From positions 2,082,041 to 2,146,040 of the forward strand of contig KE159636.1 of assembly GCA_000403315.2 (NCBI GenBank): DNA of 64,000 nt. The letters are read 5' to 3'. Origin of the DNA: Lachnospiraceae bacterium A2. GTDB taxonomy: Bacteria > Bacillota > Clostridia > Lachnospirales > Lachnospiraceae. The number at the start of each line of letters is the position of its first letter. Within the stretch, counting starts at the first letter, position 1. Both the position numbers and the translations under genes were made by a program. Positions 34,079 through 42,145 of the stretch are shown piece after piece. The notes below the pieces were generated by a model that saw nothing but the letters and a program-made list of their open reading frames with translations, searched no databases and had not been told where the DNA came from.

Positions 34079-34399
34079 ATGACACAGTTAAAATGTTCAG
34101 CAAGCAACTGCATGTACAACGATAACCACCTCTGCTCCAAAGGGGACATTACCATTGGCGGGCGCGACGCCGCAAAGCCAAATGAAACCTGCTGTGAAAG
34201 TTTCCGGGAACGGACAGGCAGCATGATGAACGCTGTCGTAGGCAGCCCAAGCAAGGAAATCAGCGTAAGATGCCAGGCAACCAACTGCGGTTTCAACGAG
34301 GACTGCAAGTGCAGCGCAAAAGAAATCGGGATTGCCGGCAGCAACGCATGCACCTGCGGGGAAACAGAATGTGCAAGCTTTGACTGCCATTGCAAATAG
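34079..34399 (+). CDS. DUF1540 domain protein (two Cys-rich repeats)
   Basis: 106 residues with two DUF1540 units: LKCSASNCMYNDNHLCSKGD...CCESF (residues 4-41) and VRCQATNCGFNEDCKCSAKE...CASFDCHCK (63-106). Each has four or more cysteines spaced as in a small metal-binding fold. DUF1540 proteins are frequent in Clostridia; their function is unknown, with metal binding the natural guess. AAAGGAG precedes the ATG. Monocistronic by context. Confidence 0.92.
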   Translation: MTQLKCSASNCMYNDNHLCSKGDITIGGRDAAKPNETCCESFRERTGSMMNAVVGSPSKEISVRCQATNCGFNEDCKCSAKEIGIAGSNACTCGETECASFDCHCK

Positions 34400-34831
34400 G
34401 CAAAGCGCCAAATTTTTCCATTATTTTGGCATCTCAATGTTACAAAATTTTACAAAATGTGACGGAAAATTTGTGAAATGATAAAAAAATACTTGTAATC
34501 TTAAGCAACAGGAAGTAGAATGAATCTGGAGCGTAAATACGCAAGAGTATTTGGCGGCAGGTATTCTCCTTCCTGTTTTTGCAGGTACGGGAACCAGAGA
34601 AAACAACACCCTCAAAAGCCTGTGGATTTGGGAGGCCATCAGGGTATGGATCCGGAAGTGTACTTACAGGAGGGAAGCAAGGGGCCTGCCAGCCGTTTTC
34701 ACATATTCCGCCCTGTTTGCGCGGCTGTAGGGCAGAGCCGAGGATACAGAAAGGCGCGCTGGGCTGGATGGGTGCTGTTTGGGCAGCCAGCAGGACACCG
34801 TTTGCAGGAACACTATAGTACATGGAGGAAG
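34400..34831. other. Long leader region before the PLC-like gene
   Basis: 432 bases without a recognisable gene. A TTTACAAAATG repeat (34440-34457) and ACTTGTAATCTTAAGC lie at the start. The rest is GC-rich, with AGGAAGTAGAATG/TTCTCCTTCCTG pairing and GCAGGTACGGGAACCAGAG. The frame of the downstream gene is open through much of it, but no ribosome site supports an earlier start. A structured leader or small RNA is possible; I recognise no known class. Confidence 0.4.
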
Positions 34832-35440
34832 ATGGCATTGAGGAAGAAATCCCATATATCATTGGCAAAATATATTGTGGACAGCTTAGCGGAACAGGAA
34901 CTGGTAAAGCATCGGAAGGCATTTTACCTTGGCAGCATCCTGCCGGACTGCAAGCCGTCATTCATAACAGTGAAGCATGAAATGGAAGGGACGTTCCCGA
35001 AAGTCCAGCGGGAGCTGGAAGAAATTGTGGCAAGGCAGCAGAATTCCGAGATTAATATGCGGGTTTTTTACCGTAGCCTTGGGGAAGTGATCCATTATAT
35101 CGCAGATTATTTTACTTTTCCCCATAATTCCCATTACACTGGGAACTTAAAAGACCACTGCGTCTATGAGGAACACCTGAAAAAGAGCCTGAAAGAATAT
35201 ATACAGAGTGGCGAGGCAAAGCGCAACAGCGCACTGATCAGCGCCTCCGTGCAAAATTTGGACAGCGCGGAAGATATTTGTAATTTTATCCAGAAAGCGC
35301 ACGAAACATACGTGAAATTGAAGAATTCTGTCGAAGGCGACTGTCGCCATATTGTGACACTCTGCCATCAGGTAGTAGCAGCCGTAATCCGGCTGATTAG
35401 AAGGGATTCAGCCGCCGAAGCGCTTCCAGCCGCCAGCTAA
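34832..35440 (+). CDS. Zinc-dependent phospholipase C-like protein
   Basis: About 202 residues. GGAGGA is only three bases from ATG 34832, so the in-frame TTG at 34838 (RKKSHISLAKYIV) may be the true start. The pattern matches the zinc-dependent PLC/S1-P1-like family: early SHISLAKYI with a metal-binding His, FYLGSILPDCKPSF (Asp), RSLGEVIHYIADYFTFPHNS (His and Asp) and a final helical section with HIVTLCHQ. There is no signal peptide, so unlike secreted clostridial phospholipases it should stay inside. Substrate unknown. Confidence 0.8.
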   Translation: MALRKKSHISLAKYIVDSLAEQELVKHRKAFYLGSILPDCKPSFITVKHEMEGTFPKVQRELEEIVARQQNSEINMRVFYRSLGEVIHYIADYFTFPHNSHYTGNLKDHCVYEEHLKKSLKEYIQSGEAKRNSALISASVQNLDSAEDICNFIQKAHETYVKLKNSVEGDCRHIVTLCHQVVAAVIRLIRRDSAAEALPAAS

Positions 35441-35567
35441 GGGATGGAGGGGTTGTCGAATCAAAGAATTTCATGTCGAAATGTCCTGTAAAAAAATGGC
35501 GGTTTTCGTTTGCTTTTTTTCCGTTTTGGGCATAAAATAATTGCGGAGGGGGAAAAGGAGCTATAAG

Positions 35568-35741
35568 ATGAACCGTTTGTCAGAGTTACAAAGAGAAATC
35601 GAAACTGTACGAGAGGAATTGAATGTAGCAGTTCTGGCAGGAAAGGGCGTTAGGACCCCGGAATGCCGCAGCGTAAGCATCCGTATGGATAAGCTGATCG
35701 AAGCCTACATCCAATGCCAGGAGAAAGTTCAACACGGTTGA
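35568..35741 (+). CDS. Spo0E-like sporulation phosphatase
   Basis: 57 residues with the Spo0E pattern: a first helix (LSELQREIETVREELN), a short turn and a second helix with the SxxxD motif (S37...D41 in SVSIRMDKLIEAYI). Spo0E proteins dephosphorylate Spo0A~P and delay sporulation. AAAGGAG lies seven bases before the ATG. A strong terminator follows at once, so it forms its own transcript, consistent with a sporulating host (sigE, sigG in this window). Confidence 0.85.
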   Translation: MNRLSELQREIETVREELNVAVLAGKGVRTPECRSVSIRMDKLIEAYIQCQEKVQHG

Positions 35742-35776
35742 ATTAAGGGACAAAAGGGGAAAACCACAAGAAGGGC

Positions 35777-35815
35777 AAAAAGGGCTGGATTCTTCCAGCC
35801 CTTTTTGCTTTTTAC
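35777..35815 (+). terminator. Intrinsic terminator after the Spo0E gene
   Basis: AAAAAGGGCTGGA pairs with TCCAGCCCTTTTT, followed by GCTTTTTAC. Confidence 0.9.
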
Positions 35816-36005
35816 TTTATAGGAAATTGCGTCCTATAAAGCAAAAAAAGCGCAAGGATGCGCACTCGCACAAGAGGTAAAATATTGCTTCGCAATTGTG
35901 CTCGGCGCGCAAAGTGTCCAAGCCCCTCATGATTGAGGGGGAGGGGAGCTGAAGTGGGCTTGCCCACTTTGTTCTCCTATAGGAAAGCCCTTGCCACGCT
36001 AAAGC
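35815..36005. repeat. Structured dispersed element, family A, third full copy
   Basis: Bounding hairpin TTTATAGGA...TCCTATAAA (35817-35840), core ATGCGCACTCGCACAAGAGG (35859 onward) almost identical to 4867-4982, with ATTGC-TTC-GCAAT and AGTGGGC-TT-GCCCACT (35953-35968), and a trailing half-module CCTATAGGAAAGCCCTTGCC (35976-35995). It lies directly after the Spo0E terminator, upstream of the chemoreceptor promoter. Confidence 0.8.
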
Positions 36006-36049
36006 AACCAGACTCTTTATCCTTCTTTTTGGAAATGATAAACACGCAA

Positions 36050-36078
36050 TTGAAAAAAACTGATACATATGATAGAAT
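36050..36078 (+). promoter_or_regulatory. Promoter of the chemoreceptor gene
   Basis: TTGAAA (36050-36055) and TAGAAT (36073-36078), spaced by 17 bases. It places the transcript start near 36086, which argues against the in-frame ATG at 36079 and for the start at 36121. Confidence 0.6.
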
Positions 36079-36120
36079 ATGGGAAACAATATAAAAACTA
36101 TAGAAGACGAGGACAGAACC

Positions 36121-37479
36121 ATGGGAATTGGAAGAACAAGAAAGCTGGTGAAATCAGTTTCAGAACTGAAGGATGCGGATTATTCCGGTGAACCAGAGTT
36201 AAGAGAAATGTATCAGCGGCTTGCGGATGGCAGGGACCAGTTTGCGGAGGTCCTTGAGAAAAACTTCAAGGCGGTTATGCAAATCAGCTCCCTTGATTTG
36301 ACCATGCAGCATGAAACCGACAAAATCCTTGAGATATCGCATAATGTGGCTAAAGCGACAGAAGTGATTTTCGGGGCTAATGGCGACCATTCGGAGGTCG
36401 AAGGGAATAATTCCCTGGAGCAGCTTACCAATACGATTATCCGGGTGTCGGAAGAAACCGAGGAGGTACACCAGAAAATTGGGACAGGGCAGGAAGAACT
36501 TACCTCTATCCGCGACCTTTCCAACCAGGCCATTGAAGTTTCTAAGGAAATGCGGAAGGATATGGACGACCTTCTGGATGTTATTAATAATATGAATGAA
36601 GTCATTGCGGGGATTGACTCTATTTCTATGCAGACCAACCTTCTTGCCCTCAATGCATCCATTGAAGCGGCAAGGGCAGGGCGCGCAGGGCGCGGGTTCG
36701 CAGTAGTGGCAGATGAAATCCGGGGCCTGGCAGAGCAGACCCAGAAGCTGACCGGGGACATGGGGGAATTTGTGGAGAGCATCAAAAGCGCGTCCCAAAA
36801 GAGCGCCGGGAGCACCACCAATACCATAGAAGCCCTTGGGACCATGACTGGCAAAATTGGGAACGTATGGGAATTAAATGACGAAAACCAGAAGCATGTG
36901 TCAAAAGTCAGCGAATCCGTCACTTCCCTTGCGGCAGTCAGCCAGGAAATCAGCAGCACCATGGCTGAAATGGAAAACCAATTGCGGAACAGCACAGAGT
37001 TTATGCGGGAAATTGGGAATGAACTGATGAAGGCTACGGAGCCAGTAATGGACATAGAAAGCGCGCTGGATGCATCGGTAAAACAGATGGGGAATATGTC
37101 AAAGGATGCATTTTACCACTTGAAAAATAAGGAATTTATCAAATATGTACAGAATGCCGTTGTTGCCCACCGGAACTGGATCCACAACTTGGAAAAAATG
37201 GTGCAGGGGCGCACCGTTGTCCCCCTCCAGTTGGATTCCACCAAGTGTGGGTTTGGGCATTTCTACTATTCCATTACGCCCACTATCCCTGGCGTCCGCC
37301 AAATTTGGGATGGGCTGGAGGAAAAGCACAGGAAGTTCCATGAGTACGGCCGGGATGCCATCCAGGCCTTGTTTGATGAGGATTACCAGAAGGCAGGCCG
37401 GATCTGCAAGGAAGCAGAGGAATATTCCAGGGGTTTGATTGCAGATATGGAAAAAATGATAGAACTGGCAGACACATAA
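36121..37479 (+). CDS. Soluble methyl-accepting chemotaxis protein with CZB domain
   Basis: 452 residues from ATG 36121 (GAGGA seven bases upstream). No membrane helix, so a cytoplasmic receptor. The signalling hairpin tip is intact: [20 protein letters not shown] followed by [20 protein letters not shown]. The C-terminal ~115 residues are a CZB zinc-binding domain: [13 protein letters not shown] (His), [14 protein letters not shown] (Cys), HRKFHEYG (His). CZB receptors sense zinc or hypochlorous acid through the Cys/His site. No che genes are nearby, so its partners are encoded elsewhere. Confidence 0.92.
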   Translation: MGIGRTRKLVKSVSELKDADYSGEPELREMYQRLADGRDQFAEVLEKNFKAVMQISSLDLTMQHETDKILEISHNVAKATEVIFGANGDHSEVEGNNSLEQLTNTIIRVSEETEEVHQKIGTGQEELTSIRDLSNQAIEVSKEMRKDMDDLLDVINNMNEVIAGIDSISMQTNLLALNASIEAARAGRAGRGFAVVADEIRGLAEQTQKLTGDMGEFVESIKSASQKSAGSTTNTIEALGTMTGKIGNVWELNDENQKHVSKVSESVTSLAAVSQEISSTMAEMENQLRNSTEFMREIGNELMKATEPVMDIESALDASVKQMGNMSKDAFYHLKNKEFIKYVQNAVVAHRNWIHNLEKMVQGRTVVPLQLDSTKCGFGHFYYSITPTIPGVRQIWDGLEEKHRKFHEYGRDAIQALFDEDYQKAGRICKEAEEYSRGLIADMEKMIELADT

Positions 37480-37682
37480 AACATAATGTATCCGCGGAGC
37501 GGCAGCAGGGCGGATTTGCCTGCAGGACAGAAAAGGCAGCTACATAAATAGTTTAAAATACAAGATCCGGAAGAAATTTTTTTAAGGGAAGGCCCCTTGT
37601 ATTTTAAGCTTTTATGGGGCGGTCTTTTTTTGTTTCTGAAATTTTCTATTGCATTTTTGGCTATGATGGGATAGAATGGAAT
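37480..37682. other. Intergenic region before the division cluster, with an AT-rich hairpin
   Basis: TTAAAATACAAG (37553-37564) and CTTGTATTTTAA (37596-37607) form a hairpin without a following T-run. Nothing else is recognised before the MraZ boxes. Confidence 0.5.
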
Positions 37683-37721
37683 AAAAGTGGAGAAAAGTGG
37701 TATAAAAGTGGTGAAAAATGG
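37683..37721 (+). promoter_or_regulatory. MraZ operator: four direct repeats
   Basis: AAAAGTGG at 37683, 37693 and 37704 and AAAAATGG at 37714, spaced 10, 11 and 10 bases, about 70 bases before mraZ. MraZ is known to bind direct repeats containing GTGG with 10-bp-type spacing upstream of its own gene, so autoregulation of the whole division cluster is likely. Confidence 0.88.
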
Positions 37722-37787
37722 TGGCGGATAAATATAGGTTGTCCGCCTATCATAAACTGCTTCACTGCCCAGCTAAAGGTGATGTCT

Positions 37788-38219
37788 ATGTTCATGGGTG
37801 AATACAATCACACAGTTGACACAAAAGGCAGGCTGATAGTCCCGTCAAAGTTCAGGGAAGCACTGGGCGGAGAGTTTGTTGTGACGAAGGGGCTGGATGG
37901 ATGCTTGTTTGTGTATCCTGGTGAGGAGTGGAAGCTCATTGAGGAAAAATTTAGGGAAGTGTCACAGTTCTCCAAAGAAGCCCGCAAATTTGCAAGGCAC
38001 TTCTTTGCAGGCGCAGCAGCCTGCGAGGTGGACAAGCAAGGGCGGGTACTGCTCCCGGCAACCTTAAGGGATTTTGCCGGGATTGAGAAAGAGGTTGTTT
38101 TGGCCGGCGTCCTGAACCATGTTGAGATCTGGAGCAAAGACAGATGGCAGGAGGCCAACGAGTATGACGACGTGGAAGAAATCGCGGAGCATATGGCGGG
38201 CCTTGGGCTGATTATTTAA
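37788..38219 (+). CDS. mraZ: Transcriptional regulator MraZ
   Basis: 143 residues from ATG 37788 (AAAGGTG upstream); an ATG at 37782 is equally in frame. Two SpoVT-AbrB-type halves with the paired family motifs: [14 protein letters not shown] and [18 protein letters not shown]-binding ring-forming repressor that controls the dcw cluster. Four matching direct repeats lie upstream. First gene of the cluster, with rsmH 62 bases downstream. Confidence 0.96.
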   Translation: MFMGEYNHTVDTKGRLIVPSKFREALGGEFVVTKGLDGCLFVYPGEEWKLIEEKFREVSQFSKEARKFARHFFAGAAACEVDKQGRVLLPATLRDFAGIEKEVVLAGVLNHVEIWSKDRWQEANEYDDVEEIAEHMAGLGLII

Positions 38220-38281
38220 GTTTGGACAGGGAAGCTGGCAGCCTTTGGCTTACAGTGACAGATAGGGCGGGAAGGGACTAC

Positions 38282-39232
38282 ATGGAATTTAAGCACAAAT
38301 CCGTACTTTTAGAGGAAACAACCAAATACCTGAATATCCGCCCAGATGGGATTTACGTGGACGGGACCTTAGGGGGCGGCGGGCATGCCTATGAAGTGTG
38401 CAGGCGGCTGTCCGGGGACGGGAAGTTCATTGGGATTGACCAGGACGGGGATGCTGTTGGGGCAGCGGCAAAAAAGCTGTCAGAATTTGAAGGCAGGGTA
38501 CGGATTGCAAGGAGCAACTACTGCCAGATGCGGCAGGTGCTGGAAGGGTACGGAATCAGCCAGGTAGATGGCATTGTGCTGGATTTAGGAGTTTCCTCTT
38601 ATCAATTAGATGACCCAAAACGGGGGTTTACTTACCGGGATGGGGATGCCCCGTTAGATATGCGGATGGATGACAGACAGGAATTTACCGCGAAAGATTT
38701 GGTGAACACCTATAGCGAGATGGAACTGTACCGGGTAATCCGCGACTATGGGGAAGATAAATTTGCCAAAAATATAGCGAAGCATATAGTGGCTGCAAGG
38801 AAACAGAAGGAAATAGGGACAGCAGGGGAATTGACGGAACTTATTAAGGCAGCTATCCCAGCGAAGGTACGGATGAATGGAGGACATCCGGCAAAACGTA
38901 CCTTTCAGGCAATTCGGATTGAACTGAATGGGGAATTGGATGTGTTGCAGGGCTCCCTTAAAGATATGATAGGCATGCTGAAGCCGGAAGGCAGGATTTG
39001 CGTGATTACTTTCCATTCCTTGGAAGACAGAATTGTAAAAAATATATTCAGAGATTGTGAGAATCCATGCACCTGCCCAAAGGATTTCCCAGTATGCATT
39101 TGCGGGAAAACCTCTCTTGGGAAGGCGGTGACGAGGAAGCCTGTCCTGCCCTCAGAGGAAGAAATGGAAGAAAACCCACGTGCCAAAAGTGCGAAGCTTC
39201 GGGTTTTTGAAAGGGGCAAATCATCAGGATAG
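38282..39232 (+). CDS. rsmH: 16S rRNA (cytosine-1402 N4) methyltransferase
   Basis: 316 residues from ATG 38282 (GGAAGGGA upstream); an upstream in-frame start would add 20 uncharacteristic residues. HKSVLLEET, then the SAM loop [50 protein letters not shown] and the C-terminal [20 protein letters not shown] are all family hallmarks. Methylates N4 of C1402 in 16S rRNA. It stands in the standard order between mraZ and ftsL. Confidence 0.97.
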   Translation: MEFKHKSVLLEETTKYLNIRPDGIYVDGTLGGGGHAYEVCRRLSGDGKFIGIDQDGDAVGAAAKKLSEFEGRVRIARSNYCQMRQVLEGYGISQVDGIVLDLGVSSYQLDDPKRGFTYRDGDAPLDMRMDDRQEFTAKDLVNTYSEMELYRVIRDYGEDKFAKNIAKHIVAARKQKEIGTAGELTELIKAAIPAKVRMNGGHPAKRTFQAIRIELNGELDVLQGSLKDMIGMLKPEGRICVITFHSLEDRIVKNIFRDCENPCTCPKDFPVCICGKTSLGKAVTRKPVLPSEEEMEENPRAKSAKLRVFERGKSSG

Positions 39233-39243
39233 GAGTGAATGCA

Positions 39244-39771
39244 GTGAGACAGCAGGGAAATGCACCACATAAGGAAAAAACTGTAAACTATATAGATGGG
39301 AACACTGTACGGAAATTGCAGCCGAACCCTAACAGGCGCAGCGAGGAAACCCACCGGGAACTGGTAGAGAAACAAAAGCGGGAACGGGAGCAGCGGGAGC
39401 GGAAACGGGCGGTCCGGGCAGCCGCAAGGAGGAACCAGGAAAAGGCCATGCAGATGAGCCCGGGGTATGTGATGTTCCTTGTCCTTGCTACAGCCGTGAT
39501 GGTGGGCATTTCGGGGATTTACCTGATGCTGCGGACAGAACTGACTGGCCGGATGAAGCATGTGGCGTCCTTAAAGAGCCAGGTGCTGGACCTAAAGACC
39601 AGCAATGACGCCGAGCAGAAACGGATTGACACCTCTGTCAATTTAGATGAAATCCGCCAGAAAGCCATGGGAGAACTGGGGATGGTATATCCGGGGAAAG
39701 ACCAGATTCAGTATTTTGAGATAGACAGCAGCGACTACATGAACCAGTATCAGGATATTCCAGAGAAATAA
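39244..39771 (+). CDS. ftsL: FtsL-like cell division protein
   Basis: 175 residues from GTG 39244 (AGGAG eight bases upstream). A long, highly charged cytoplasmic N-terminus (KQKREREQRERKRAVRAAAR) precedes one membrane helix (YVMFLVLATAVMVGISGIYL) and a short extracellular coiled coil (LKSQVLDLKTSNDAEQKRID), ending ELGMVYPGKDQIQYFEI. This is the FtsL/DivIC bitopic layout; together with the gene's place between rsmH and a PBP it makes the assignment. The cytoplasmic part is longer than in Bacillus. Confidence 0.85.
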   Translation: MRQQGNAPHKEKTVNYIDGNTVRKLQPNPNRRSEETHRELVEKQKREREQRERKRAVRAAARRNQEKAMQMSPGYVMFLVLATAVMVGISGIYLMLRTELTGRMKHVASLKSQVLDLKTSNDAEQKRIDTSVNLDEIRQKAMGELGMVYPGKDQIQYFEIDSSDYMNQYQDIPEK

Positions 39772-39785
39772 AGAAGGTAGGACGA

Positions 39786-42062
39786 TTGGCAGAAAGAAAG
39801 AGAAGACCAAGAAGAAAAAAGAAGGAACCCGCAAAATTTTCCAGAAGGATGAAGAAAAAGCTCCTGATTATGTTTTCCATGGTAATGGCAATGCTGGGCG
39901 GGCTGGTTGGGAGGCTGTTTTACATTGAGCAGGTAAAAGGCGAAGATTACAAGAAGCAGGTGCTGGGGCAGCAAGGGTACGAGAGCCAGAGCATCCCTTA
40001 CCAGAGGGGGGAAATCCTGGACCGCAAGGGTACCATATTAGCCAGCAGCGTAGACGTATACAATCTGGTCTTGGACTGCAAAGTCATTAACGAAGAATTT
40101 TATAACAGCGAAACAAAGAAAAAAGTGAAAAAATATGTGGAACCTACTGTAGCGGCTTTGCTGCAATGTTTCCCAGATGTTACAGAAGATGAGGTAATGG
40201 CTGCCCTGACGGAGAAACCAGACAGTCGTTATTTTGTTTTGCGGAAAAAACTCCATTACGAGGAAATTACAGAATTCCAGGATCTGTTAGAGGAAGTATA
40301 TAAAAAAGGCAAGAAGAAAGGGGAAAAGGTAAACCCCAATGTGCAGGGGGTATGGTTTGAAAAGGAATACCAGAGGGAATACCCTTACCATACAGTGGCA
40401 AGTAAAGTGCTGGGATTTACCACATCCGGGAATGAAGGGATTGGCGGCCTGGAAGACTATTATAATGATATCCTGAACGGTATTAACGGACGCCAGTACG
40501 GGTTTTTGAATTATTCTGACAGCAATTTTGAAAAGACCATCAAGGATCCAATTAATGGATGGACCTTGGTGTCCACCTTGGATATCAATATCCAGAAAAT
40601 CATTGAACAGAAGATTGCAGAATTTCAGGAGGAGCACCGGAATGAGGTGACGGAAGGAGCAGGGAGCCAGCAGACAGGGGTAGTTGTGATGAACCCCCAG
40701 AATGGGGAGATTCTGGGCATGTCTGACAGCCTTGTGTACGACCTGAATGACCCAAGGGACCTGTCAAGGTATTATTCCCAGGAGGAAATTGCGTCTTTCA
40801 GTGAGAAGGAAGCATTGGAAAAGCTGAACAAAATCTGGCAGAATTACTGTATTACCTATACCTTTGAGCCAGGTTCCACGGCAAAGCCTTTTACAGTAGC
40901 CACTGCCATGGAAACAGGGAATATCCGGGAGTGGTACGACTGCGACGGGGTGGAACAGATTGAAGGGCATGATATCCGCTGCGTCCAGCGTTCCGGCCAC
41001 GGCCCCCTGAACCCGGAGCAGTCCCTGATGAACTCCTGCAACGATGCCATGATGGCCATGGCGCGGGATATTGGGAAAGAAGATTTCTATAAGTACCAGA
41101 ATATCTATAATTTTGGACTGCGCACGAACATTGACCTTCCGGGGGAAGCCCGGACGGATACCTTGATATATACGGCGGATAATACCAACGGCACCTCCTT
41201 AGCCACCAATTCCTTTGGGCAGAATTTTAATGTGACTATGGTGCAGATGGCGTCGGCGTTTTCTTCGCTGATCAACGGCGGGTATTATTACCAGCCCCAT
41301 CTGGTGCAAAAGGTTGTGGATGATAATGGGAATACCGTCCAGACAATGGATCCCGTGGTGCTGAAGCAGACGGTTTCCAGCCAGACCAGCGAAACCATAA
41401 GGAAGTACCTTTACAGCGTAGTGTCCGAAGGGACAGGGAAAAGCGCGAAAGTGGAAGGGTATTCCATGGGCGGGAAAACAGGGACTGCCCAAAAAGGGGA
41501 CAGGGATGCGAAAAAATATGTAGTGTCCTTTATCGGCTTTGCCCCGGCAGACGACCCGCAGGTGCTGGTCTATGTAGTCATCGACGAAGCAAATGTGCCG
41601 CTGACGCAGCAGGGCAGCGGCCTTGCCACGGATTTGGCAAAACGGATTTTTACGGAAATCCTTCCTTATCTGAATGTATTTCAGGATGAAGCGGCAGAGG
41701 GCGGCCCTGAGAACCCACAGGAAGGGGCAGAGGGCGACCAGCCGGATGAGGCTGGAGGAACTTCCCCGGAAGGGGCGGAAGGCAATCCCCAGGAAGGGGA
41801 AGGCAGCCCACAGGAAGGCGGGGAAGGCAATCCACAAGGCGAACCGCAGGAAGGCGGCGGGAATCCCCAGGAAGGGGAAGGCAATCCACAAGGGGAAGGC
41901 GGCGAAGGCAGCCCACAGGAAGGTGGGGAAGGCAATCCGCAAAACGGCCCGCAGGAAGGCGGCGGGAACCCCCAAGGAGGGGAAACCGGGGAGGAAGGGC
42001 TCCCGGACGGTATCCCGAATGTAATGCCCAGCGGCGGGGAAGAACCGGAAACAGGAGAATAA
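39786..42062 (+). CDS. Class B penicillin-binding protein with long Glu/Gly/Pro tail
   Basis: 758 residues from TTG 39786. A Lys/Arg-rich N-terminus and one membrane helix (LLIMFSMVMAMLGGLVGRLF) precede the PBP dimer domain (QSIPYQRGEILDRKGTILAS) and the transpeptidase domain with all motifs: STAK (nucleophile S364), SCN (in LMNSCNDAM), KTG (564-566). From about residue 635 the C-terminus is a low-complexity tail of NPQEGEG/SPQEGGEG-type units, about 110 residues, outside the cell. In this position it is a septal transpeptidase of FtsI/PBP2B type. No PASTA domain. The next gene encodes a related PBP. Confidence 0.93.
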   Translation: MAERKRRPRRKKKEPAKFSRRMKKKLLIMFSMVMAMLGGLVGRLFYIEQVKGEDYKKQVLGQQGYESQSIPYQRGEILDRKGTILASSVDVYNLVLDCKVINEEFYNSETKKKVKKYVEPTVAALLQCFPDVTEDEVMAALTEKPDSRYFVLRKKLHYEEITEFQDLLEEVYKKGKKKGEKVNPNVQGVWFEKEYQREYPYHTVASKVLGFTTSGNEGIGGLEDYYNDILNGINGRQYGFLNYSDSNFEKTIKDPINGWTLVSTLDINIQKIIEQKIAEFQEEHRNEVTEGAGSQQTGVVVMNPQNGEILGMSDSLVYDLNDPRDLSRYYSQEEIASFSEKEALEKLNKIWQNYCITYTFEPGSTAKPFTVATAMETGNIREWYDCDGVEQIEGHDIRCVQRSGHGPLNPEQSLMNSCNDAMMAMARDIGKEDFYKYQNIYNFGLRTNIDLPGEARTDTLIYTADNTNGTSLATNSFGQNFNVTMVQMASAFSSLINGGYYYQPHLVQKVVDDNGNTVQTMDPVVLKQTVSSQTSETIRKYLYSVVSEGTGKSAKVEGYSMGGKTGTAQKGDRDAKKYVVSFIGFAPADDPQVLVYVVIDEANVPLTQQGSGLATDLAKRIFTEILPYLNVFQDEAAEGGPENPQEGAEGDQPDEAGGTSPEGAEGNPQEGEGSPQEGGEGNPQGEPQEGGGNPQEGEGNPQGEGGEGSPQEGGEGNPQNGPQEGGGNPQGGETGEEGLPDGIPNVMPSGGEEPETGE
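41700..42030 (+). repeat. Low-complexity repeats in the PBP tail
   Basis: Degenerate repeats of AATCCCCAGGAAGG and GGCAATCCACAAGG-type DNA encode NPQEG/SPQEGGEG units. Strongly acidic and proline/glycine-rich in protein. Confidence 0.85.
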
Positions 42063-42145
42063 GCGCGCTGCCCAGTGGTAAAAACAGCACATAACCGGAT
42101 ACAGCCTGTAATAGATTATAGTAATTGCTGTAGAGAGGTTGCTGG

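Noticed and set aside
34400..34831. Known riboswitch or structural RNA class upstream of the PLC-like gene
   Set aside because: Compared from memory with T-box, tmRNA, RNase P, SRP and cobalamin patterns; none of the conserved cores is present.
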